64,000 nucleotides of DNA, from NCBI GenBank assembly GCA_963922205.1, contig CAWUHX010000007.1:620001-684000 (forward strand), given 5' to 3'. The stretch is from Romanomermis culicivorax (Eukaryota; Nematoda; Enoplea; Mermithida; Mermithidae). Positions 55,661 to 64,000 of the stretch are shown here, in pieces (within the stretch, counting starts at the first letter, position 1; the number at the start of each line of letters is the position of its first letter). Made by a program: the position numbers and the translations under genes. Below the pieces are notes generated by a model. That model did not search any database. It was not told the DNA's origin and saw only the letters and a program-made list of their open reading frames with translations.

Positions 55661-57414
55661 TGTGGGTTTACAAGATGCGACTTGAGTCCTACGTGATTGC
55701 TGGAATATTACATTCTCACCTACGGCTCTTGTCCAAGGGTTGTGTCTGTGTGTCACTGGTGCCTGGGAAACACCAGTATACATGCTCACTCCACCTGAGA
55801 TGCACTCGGTCCGTGATACTGATCTTGTCCGCCAGGGTAGAGGCACCAACGGATCAGCATGTGACCACCTTCAAAGCTTTAACTGCAGGTTTGAACAGGT
55901 TTACACTCGGCCTCAGCTGGGTCCGTTGTTCAACTTACGCAACTGTTAGGCATTTGCACTCAGTACTGCCTGTGTCTGACAATCGCAAGGGTTGACAACC
56001 TTCTTGTAAATTTCTTATCTAAATGCTCGCATTTCTTTCTCATCTATGATCTTCTTTAGTGTCCCCACCAGAATAATTCCTCAGGAATTATGGCACAGCC
56101 ATTGGTTGGGCCTAAAGTGTAAAAGACCCTCCTGTATTCATTTCTTTACACTCAAACGCCTTCGTTAGCTGGCCTAATAATGTCCGCACTAGAGTCGCCC
56201 TTAATCCTGAGCCCGCCTCCGTTGGTTTGTCCCTTAGCATAATATAACCGCTAGTCCGCCTGAGCGAAGGTGTTCGAGTCCGCCTAAACACGTTACAACT
56301 AAGTCCGCCTTAGCCCCTCGCTTTACACTCATTTATTCGAGACAGACTGTACCCCTGATCTCAAGATGCATTGAGCCTAGCCTCGATTCATAGGAGGAAG
56401 CCTGCATTTCCCCACCTCCATTTTGGCACAGCTGGGCCAAGGACCCCCATGCCCTTTTACTGACTGAGTGTGTCAGAATAGCACCTCCATACCTGGTGCT
56501 CTTTATCTCCAACTGGTGACCTGCGATCCTCACTTCATCTCAGTGAATGGAAACCCGGCCCCCAGCTGTATATAATACTCCTGGAGAGTTCCCGTTCTGT
56601 TTAAAATGTGCATTCCCATTTTGGGCACAGTTGTAGAATATATGCGAATGTCATCCCCTTGGGAACCTCCTGTCTGGTCATCAAACTTTTCAGAGATCGC
56701 AATTGCTCCTAGTGAGTGAGGCCGATTGCATAATAGCGCATCCCCTTTGCGTAGTCTGGTGTGTAAACTAATTTTGTCCCTATCTATTTACACCCAATAA
56801 GTTTACTTCAAGTTGTCCCCTTTTACTTATTAATTCTTAAGCTGCTTCATGCGCTACTCCTGGTGAGTAGGACTTTGTTGGTTACAAGCTCTCCCATATC
56901 CAAGGTTTGTAAAGTAGCACAACGGACTTAACCTCCAAATAAAATTCCCTCTTGGGCCGGTTTATCTGTACTAGAGTCCTTACATCGTCCTTTCTTGTTC
57001 GGTTCGGAAACCACCATTTCATTTAAATTTATTCACTTTTTGGTTTAAAATAACTGGGTCTAGCCCCATTTCTTTCTAAAGTTTGGGATGTATAACTTTC
57101 CCTCTCTTTACACACGGGTTACCCCCTCTCTAAGTACATAGGTGACCAGATAAATTCCCTTCTGAGTCAGCCTATCTCTCTCTCTGGCCGTTCTGAGGGC
57201 TAAAACCTTGTTCTTTTCTAGCCCCATCCTTGAGTGGTCGCTAGTTATTGTAAAGAACAAGCATTAAAGCCTCAAAAACGCCTTCGCGTGAACGATCTCG
57301 TAATTCCCATGCCACATCACCGCAAGTGAGCCCCTCTCTATTCAGTTTGATCGAATAGCTTCACAGGCACAATTATCAGTCTTAGCTACCTTACAGGAAG
57401 ATGAACTCTCAACT
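55661..57414 (+). other. Leader region, no gene recognised
   Basis: GC content is higher than in the rest of the window. Repeated short words (AGTCCGCCT, CTCTCTATTTACAC-like) occur but no clear protein or RNA. It is probably untranslated leader of the retroelement. Confidence 0.4.
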
Positions 57415-59653
57415 ATGAAGTCAGAAGTTGATCTACCTTCACCGATTGAAAATAAGGTCCAAGAATGAGAATGCCCTTGGACCGCTCAACCAAAAGTTGA
57501 AGGCTATGAATGGCACAACGCACCCACCATCCTGTGTCCATCTTCATGGCCCCTCCTGCCTTTTCAGGTGCTTTTGGTGAGTCCATAACGGATTTTATAT
57601 CTCACTTGACCTGTTTCTTTACACTTGAAGGGGTAGTAGAAACAGATCATGCATATAAAATCCTGTTCCTGTAGTCTTGCCTAACAAGTCCTGCTCGCGC
57701 ATCCTACTGGGACTTTAGCAGTGGAACTCCGCAGCCTATCTGCTACAAAGAGTTCACGGCTTTTCTTAGGAGAGACTTTCCAGTAGGGCGTGACTCAGAT
57801 CTGCATCAGCAGTTGATCCAGGATTGCCTGCAGAAGCCGACTGAGTCCCCGATAGTCTACCTTGAGAACCTTAAGAGACTGTCCAGGGTGGCTTATCTGG
57901 ATCTCGCGACTGACATTAGGGATTTGATTATAAAACCTATATTTCTGCGAGGGTTAAAACCAGTCCTTCGAAATAGTATTAAGTTCAGGGAGTTCACAAC
58001 TCATGAAGAGACTCTCAAAGCAGCTTGTTACGCAGAATCACAGATTTTTTGGGATGAGATTAGGTATACTGCCCCATCTAATGCTGTTTTCTCTTCAGAA
58101 CAAAGGACCGCCGATAACATCAGGTCAATGTCAAATCAAAGGGGCACTGCTCAACGTCCGTCAGCAAAGCCGTCCAACGAAATTCGACGTTTGCAATCAG
58201 AGATGGCCCGGCTCACAGCTCACGTTGCCCGACTTACAGCTCAGCAAACAGCGCCGCCTCCGAGAAGTTTGACGCCATCAATGATGCCGTCGATGCGAGT
58301 CCAAAACGCTGGCAATCACCCATCAGGGGTACATTTACAGATGTGCTCCTGCCATGGATGCTGCACCCACAACGACCCTAATTGCCAGGCCCAACATCCC
58401 GATAGCGCCGGCCCTAGCACCGTCACCACCACTGGCGCCAGCCCTTGCTATTTTTGTCAAATGAGGGTGCACCCGACTGACCGATGCCACAGACCCTGCC
58501 CGCATTGCCGAAAGATACATGTGCACAGGGCTACGGCCTGCCCTAATCGGACTCCGACATTGCCTGGTGAGACTAATTTTGGTAATTCTAGTTACTCTCC
58601 TCAGGGGGCAAGTGGAAATTTTCGGCGATATGCTGATCCAACTCCTCATGGGACAGGGAACCAATATCGGTCACCCCCACGGCAAAATAATGCTGTAGGG
58701 GCTACCAACGGTCTTCTTCACCCAGATCTGTTTGATCTGGATGATGAAGTTCTGGCTGAACATCTGGCGGATCACTCACAACTGTGTTATCCTGTCTGTG
58801 TACTCAGTATTGGGTTTTCAGCTACTGCAGTGGTTTCGGCACCGACTCTGTTGTTGGCTTTGCTGCTGCTGCTGCCGAAATACGCGATGCTGGTCAAAAT
58901 AAACCCATCAACGACACCGAAAATGACTGGCGACATCAGCGTAATCGGGTCATATCGACCCACGGAAGGTACAACAGTGCCACAGGCACGTGTTATCACC
59001 CAAGGACCGCCGCCCGGAATTCCCACGGACTCTGTGTTGGAGGTCGTCGGTCAAATGGAATCAATGAATCTGCTAGGTAAACTACCTTCTTTTTCTGCCA
59101 TTTCAGGTCTGGAAATCAGATATCCTTATAAGTCACTGGCTTTAATGATTTCTTGTTTACAGATTCCTCATCCGTCACCGACGCGATGCGGGCCATTTGG
59201 TCAACAGATTTGGCCAAAAAGTATCCACACCTCCCATGGGGGCTACTCAACGAGCCATTCGAGGTTGAGGCGCTTACGGCCGCCCACATGGTGCTATCCG
59301 CCCCAGCAGCGTTGCCGATTTTGGGACCCGACCTCCCTCGACGATCATCCGAGTTTATCGCCGATGGAACTATTCGCACCACCCCGGTGGACAAGATCCT
59401 GTTGGATGGTGAACCGTCGTCGCCGGCAGTAAACGCCATCCGCCGCACTGTGGAGGAAGCCAGTCGCAACGTGCGGCCCACAGCAGTTGTTGCCATGTCA
59501 CCGACAAGAATGACGATGGGAGTCCAAACAGTCCAAAAAAAGCGGCAATTGCTCAACAGCAACCGGTCACCAACGCCTTTGGAGAACCGTTGCGCCCCAT
59601 TAACAACGTCGTCAGCGTCACTGAGGGGTCACCATTTTTTCAACAAAGAATGA
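57415..59653 (+). pseudogene. gag with two zinc knuckles, broken
   Basis: Capsid-nucleocapsid polyprotein of the retroelement. A first coding-like piece starts at 57415. The main frame starts near 57546 (MAPPAFSGAFGESITDF), has a TAG at 57672, then runs open from 57675. Capsid motifs GRDSDLHQQL, KPIFLRGLKP and ACYAESQIF match the 2.1-3.0 kb relic. Nucleocapsid knuckles follow: CYFCQMRVHPTDRC (Cys-X2-Cys-X4-His-X4-Cys) and CPHCRKIHVHRATAC. Near 58780 the natural frame seems to change, since the alternative frame (58784-59080, then 59153-59653, with [19 protein letters not shown]) looks more protein-like than the rest of the nominal frame. That last piece is of unknown role. Confidence 0.78.
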
Positions 59654-59666
59654 AGCCGCCCGACGG

Positions 59667-61510
59667 GTGAAAACTGTAATTTTTTGTGTATGTTTACGAG
59701 CACCGTTTGTAAATAGTTTGTTTGTAATAAATTGGGCCTTTGTGACACTACTTTTCTTAGGAATGAGCTCTGCAACACATGCTACTCAATACCAATTTTG
59801 TGGTCTTTCAAGAAGCGGTCATCCATTTGAGCTACCTCAAAAAGTTGAATGCAAACCACCAAAATCTTCGTGAAGTCCATGATGCATGAATGTTACAGTA
59901 TATGTACCTATTTCTGATCCAATCACTACTTTAGCATAGAAGTGTATGTTGCGAAACCGTAGGGTATGCACAAATACTGGTTTTTTCGGATCTAGGGGCA
60001 TTACTGCAGACGTCATAACCACTCAGCATCTAGCACCTGCAGCTTGTACGCTAGCACATCGCACAAAGGTGTTTGGTTTATTGAAGCTCGTGGAAATACA
60101 CCCTGGCTTTTATTGCACTAACCAAATGCTGGAGGTGATGAACTCATGGTGCTGCAGTGACGTCTGCAAGATAGTGACTAACCTCTTCATCAAGGAGGGA
60201 CAGGTTGCTTCGTGAGATGGCACTACAGCTCTAAGTACCTTAGGAGAAGTAGGTGGATGCAGTCCCACTGCAGGTCAATGCACTACTCTGGACAGGGTAA
60301 TCATTTGGCCTGTAACAAACTTTCCAGCACAGTGTCATTATCGCCCTCAGGGCAATTACACTGCGTCTGTGTCAGGAACCATATCATCATCGATGATTTG
60401 CAATTTGCCCTGAAGATCCCGGGAAACTCTCGCGTCTTTTGGTTGTGTCCCGACCTCCGGTTAAACACAGTACGAATGGATCAGGGTCTTCTTCTATGCA
60501 TTCACGGAAGATTTAATTTGACCCAAAGGTGGTTCAGATTGGCAAAGGACTCCTGTCCTGACCCCGTCAATGCCAAATTGAACTACCTGGCTCAGCAGAT
60601 CAAAGAGTGGGAAATTAACAATTTTCGGTCCATGTGGCTTGAGTTGTGTTCTCATGCTCAATGCTACCTTGATCTGACTTGGCAGTTGCTTCCTTTTGAC
60701 CCTACACTAGGAGCCCGGGCATTCCTTCAAAGGAATGATCTGACAGCAGAATTTACGGGTGAAGCACTGACAATATAGCCGTGTCAAAAGGTCAACGCCA
60801 CTTATGTCTACCATTCGTACCGGGTGGGGGACACCTGTTTCAAGTATCTACCCATACAGGTTGGCGGTACCATCTATTTTGCCACCCCCGGTGGCCCATA
60901 TCTCACTAAATTCAGCCCAAAAGCGCCGTGTGACCACCACTTCACGGTGATTTTCCGAAATCACTCAGGCTGGTTTACTGAGTCTGGCACGGTCCATGTG
61001 AGCCACATTCCCCTTGAACAGTTCTGGAAACAGCGCTTCAACGTCACTCACTTTGATGCTCAGGCACTCTTTCACCATGAGTTGGCGATGACCTCTTCAA
61101 GTTTTGCTTTCTTTAAACAATACATTTACAAGACTGAGCAAATTGAAGCGGTCTTAAACCAGTTGGTAAATTATACCACTGGTCTATCCCTACAACCAGA
61201 TACTCTTTATCAGGCGGTCACCGGGGTACGGACTGACATCAAAGCCTCACTGGAAGGTGTTGGTCTCGCAGCAAACCACGTGATTACTGGTCAGCAGCAC
61301 AACCTCATACAGGGCTTACAGTCTCTTTTGAGTGGACTGATGCAGTTGATCTTTAACACCCTCATCGCTCTGGCAGTGCTGGCCGGTACAGGATTTCTCA
61401 TCTACGTTGGGTTCTCCTATTATCTCAGTTACCGCCTGCGGAAAAGACAGGTTCGGTTTGTCAGCCAATACTCTCCATTGAACCTCCTCCAGAAAGTTCA
61501 ATGTTGGGTA
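59667..61510 (+). pseudogene. Envelope-like membrane glycoprotein, broken
   Basis: A likely surface glycoprotein relic. It opens with a hydrophobic signal-like segment (SLFVINWAFVTLLFLGMSS), then Cys-containing sequence. In-frame stops fall at 59871, 59880 and 59937. At about 60212 the frame changes, continuing to a TAG at 60776 and then open to 62206. The later part has sequons NHS, NVT and NYT, a long helical stretch (QQHNLIQGLQSLLSGLMQ), and a membrane span at about 61346-61425 (ALAVLAGTGFLIYVGFSYYL) followed by a basic tail (YRLRKRQ). This is the layout of a type I fusion glycoprotein stem. I cannot assign it to a known envelope class. Its place between gag and pol is unusual. It is described only as a broken copy. 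Confidence 0.6.
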
Positions 61511-61529
61511 TGTTTTCATTACATACAGA

Positions 61530-62206
61530 ACGACGTGCCAACTCAGTTAGACAGGATCACCCTGTGTTTTGTCCTACTAGTTGACCTCAAGGAAACTCCT
61601 GCTTTCCTTGTTACTGGTTGTCCAGAGACCATCATTAGTCAACGCCTTCACAAAGCCTTGATTAAAGAAAGTCCGAAGGCAGTGATAGCTTTCCAGCAAC
61701 ATCACGACTTTAACTCATTAATGAGTATCAATGGGAAAACCATCCATACTCTCCTATCGGAACCGTATGAGATCATGTTGCCTGGAACCCGTCAGCCACA
61801 CACAAGAGTGGATATACATCTCCATGTGTGTAAGACTATGTCTCCTTTCTGGGCACCGGTCGATCTGATTCTTGGATTGGACTTTCTAGAACAATTCCAG
61901 AATATTGCCTTTGATTACCAACAACATGTCTGTCAGTTGAATGCGGTAGAACTGCCACTTCTTTTGACAGCGGCTGAGATTGATCAGGTCGAACCCTGGT
62001 GGGAAAACACATGTCCACTATCAAGGGCCTCCCACAGGTCCGGGTCTCGATCAAGATCAAGGACTTCATCTATTTCTCGGCCACCCTCGCGAGCTTCATC
62101 CGTTGCCTCATCACATGGGTCAACCAGAGGTAGTCGGACCTCTTCTAGACGGGCTAGCCGTCATTTTATGGCCAGGTCAGGGTCAAACTGTCCTCGACCC
62201 CCCTAG
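61530..62206 (+). pseudogene. Protease-like domain lacking catalytic Asp, RS-rich tail
   Basis: In the same frame as the membrane span, a retropepsin-like fold can be read: the catalytic loop is PAFLVTGCPETIIS, where (A/S)LIDTGA is expected, so Asp is replaced by Val. The second landmark, PVDLILGLDFLEQF (61858-61900), is well kept. After it comes a tail dense in Ser and Arg (SGSRSRSRTSSISRPPSRAS). A complete protease motif follows 370 codons later, so the region carries two protease-like domains in tandem, the first probably non-catalytic. A frame change lies between 62206 and 62287. Confidence 0.6.
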
Positions 62207-62286
62207 AAACTCTCCGGTTACACTAGAGAAAGGCCATTTTTGCGAGCCTTAGTGATTCTGATGCACCTGCATCCCCTGTACTAGAG

Positions 62287-64000
62287 GTGCCCCCACTCTC
62301 TGACACAGAGGTCGAATCCCTAGGAGCTACTCAGAGCTTAGGGGAGCAATCGGATCATGTACTCACTGTTCAGGTCCATCCTACTCCTCGGACCAATCCC
62401 GAATCACCTGTTGGTTATGCTCTGGTAGGACTACTCCGACGCACTGGTTTGCCGATACCGAAGCGAACCAATGCACCAGAGTCGAGTTTTGATGATTCTG
62501 CACCTGACCCAGGTCATGTGGTGTCAGCTTTCTACCCCACTGAAATGAGGACCCCTCATATCTGAGTTCTACTGAACAATTGGGTGGAAGCCGAAGCTCT
62601 AATTGATACAGGAGCAGTTTTCATGCTCCTGGATCACAAGTTGGTGGTCCAGCTACCTGACTTGGTACTCACAGAGACTAGGGCTCGCCCCATAGCAGCC
62701 AATGGGTCTTGGATTCTACTGCTAGGTGCTGCCTATGTCACAGTGACAGTGGCTGATGTCTCTAAATTAATTCAGGTCCAAGTTCAGGAGAATTGTTCAG
62801 CTGAACTAGTCTTGGGGAGGAACTTCCTCGGATGGTTCAATTGTGTGAGCTTGAACTGGGAGAAATCCTTTCTTCAGTTCAAGGACCTTCGGGTTCCGTG
62901 TGAAGGCCTCATTCACAATCCTCCCTCTACTCGTGAGGCACTACCCTTGCATGAGTTGATTGTCCTTGAGCCTCGCTCGCTGACACAATTTACTACACCT
63001 GTACCTTCACTATATGCAACTGTGCCCGAGGTAGCTTTCTTTCCTAAGCCCCTTTTGGGACAGCAACGCAGTGTGTATTTTGCTGGTAGTGTGAGCACCG
63101 TGACTAACGGTCGCATACCCCTACAGGTAGTTCACCGGATTACACACCCAGTGGTTCTCTACCTGCACACAACCATGGGTCATGTGCAGATGCACACTGA
63201 TTCCTCACAGGGATTGGTGGTCAAGTCTGATACCATTCTTGATCTGAAGTGGGTCGAGGCAAATGCTGTGGTATCCCCCGATATCTCCTCACAGGATAAG
63301 ACAGCGTTATTCGATCTACTGGTCGCATTCACTGACCTCTATGCTATTGATGAGAAGGACACAGGTTCCACTGACCTCGTGCACCATGAGATCAGCACGG
63401 GTGACACTCTCCCAGTCCTCCATTTCCCTTACTGCACCGCGCTCAAGGAAAAGGATCTCATCATACAAGAAGTCAAGGTGCTCCAGGAAAAAGGTATTAT
63501 TCGGCCTAGCACTTCTCCCTGGGCTACTAACACCATTCTGGTTCACAAGAAAAATGGGTCACACCGGATGTGTGTTGATTTTCGTGGTCTTAACGAGGTC
63601 ACAAAAAAGGATGTCTATCCTCTCATACGGATTGATGATATCCTCAACACACTAAAGGGCATGAAATACTTTACTACCCTTGATCAGGCTAACACCTACT
63701 AGTCTATACCTATTGCCGAGGAAGACAAGGAGAAAACAGCGTTTAACACGCCTATTGGACTTTATGAGTTCAACTATCTGCCCTTTGGTCTTTGCAATGC
63801 CCCTGGGACCTTTGAACGCCTCATGGATCTGCTTCTCACGGGATTGCAGTGGTGCACAGCACTGACCTATCTCGATGACATCTTGGTGTTTGGGAACTTT
63901 CACACCCAGATGCTTGAGTGCCTGACAAATGTGTTTACACATCTCCGTCAGGGTGGAATAAAGCTCAGACTGAGTAAATGCAAGTTTTCGCACTCTGAGG
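62287..64000 (+). pseudogene. Ty3/gypsy-type protease and reverse transcriptase
   Basis: One frame with two stops. After a TGA at 62563, the protease reads EALIDTGAVFMLLD and ELVLGRNFLGWF, both catalytic landmarks intact. A spacer of about 160 residues follows. Reverse transcriptase begins with GIIRPSTSPWATNTILVHKK, VDFRGLNEVTKKDVYPL and TTLDQANTY. There a TAG (63700-63702) stands where gypsy elements have Trp (YWxIPI). The frame goes on with YLPFGLCNAPGTFERLMD and the polymerase box TYLDDILVF (63865-63891), and runs off the window. The stop is a single-base change, so this copy looks recently inactivated. Confidence 0.88.

Larger units (their letters stand above)
51719..64000 (+). mobile_element. 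LTR retroelement with env-like region before pol
   Basis: Order on the plus strand: LTR-like repeat, 4.7-kb leader with tandem repeats, gag (57415-59653), envelope-like glycoprotein (59667-61510), protease-like domain without catalytic Asp plus RS-rich stretch (61530-62206), protease with intact motif and reverse transcriptase (62287 to window edge). The reverse transcriptase is of Ty3/gypsy type. Envelope genes of gypsy-like elements normally follow pol, so the order is unusual. Every region has stops or frameshifts. RNase H, integrase and the 3' LTR would lie beyond the window. Whether one element or a composite is the main doubt. Confidence 0.7.

Noticed and set aside
55549..55995. 148-aa frame in the leader
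   Set aside because: It reads through the end of the CRE-like array with no domain and a competing frame on the other strand.
59076..59161. Possible 86-bp intron in the gag-env region (GTAAAC to TTTCTTGTTTACAG)
   Set aside because: The splice signals look good but the join does not keep the reading frame on either side, so I did not call it.
57813..59432. Treating the 539-codon frame as one intact gag protein
   Set aside because: After about 58780 the frame becomes Leu/Pro-rich and implausible while another frame looks coding, so a frameshift is likelier.

Overview
This window looks like nuclear DNA from an invertebrate animal. It is AT-rich, has no operons, and contains a spliced gene with several 60-84 bp introns, a Pol III-type tRNA gene and dense layers of decayed transposons. 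I cannot name the species. Host coding sequence is sparse. The best host gene is a nine-exon Ada2-type (SAGA/ATAC adaptor) gene on the minus strand (25177 down to 16617), with ZZ and SANT regions and a coiled Ada2-like region. A second, unrecognised two-exon minus-strand gene lies at 5154-4417, and a tRNA-Thr(TGT) gene lies at 10344-10417.

Layout from left to right: an LTR-like repeat cut by the window edge (1-1074, minus) and a broken gag fragment (2.1-3.0 kb); the small two-exon gene; a 5.4-6.5 kb structure bounded by inverted short arrays; hAT-type elements with 8-bp target duplications (8.2-9.7, 11.0-12.0 and 14.8-16.4 kb); the Ada2 gene, whose large introns hold further hAT-type insertions; a complete but decayed Ty3/gypsy element with two LTRs (27.3-35.8 kb, minus) that landed in a small G-rich MITE; a hAT C-terminal domain fragment (38.7-39.2 kb); a tight nest of hAT and MITE insertions (40.9-43.6 kb); and a MULE-like element with a FAR1/ZSWIM-like transposase and long inverted ends (45.2-49.7 kb).

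The right end (51.7 kb to the window edge, plus strand) is a second LTR-retroelement family with an odd order: LTR-like repeat, a 4.7 kb leader with a roughly 65-bp tandem array of CRE-like sites, gag with two zinc knuckles, an envelope-like membrane glycoprotein, a protease-like domain lacking the catalytic Asp, an RS-rich stretch, then an intact-motif protease and reverse transcriptase. The envelope-like region therefore lies between gag and pol rather than after pol. All retroelement and transposase reading frames seen here carry stops or frameshifts.

Two repeat themes tie the window together. One is a family of short G-rich MITEs with CATACCTGTAA-type ends and 8-bp target duplications, often inserted into one another. 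The other is a family of larger elements carrying perfect 7-bp GC hairpins of the form CCGGCGC-NNN-GCGCCGG whose loops vary while the stem is kept.
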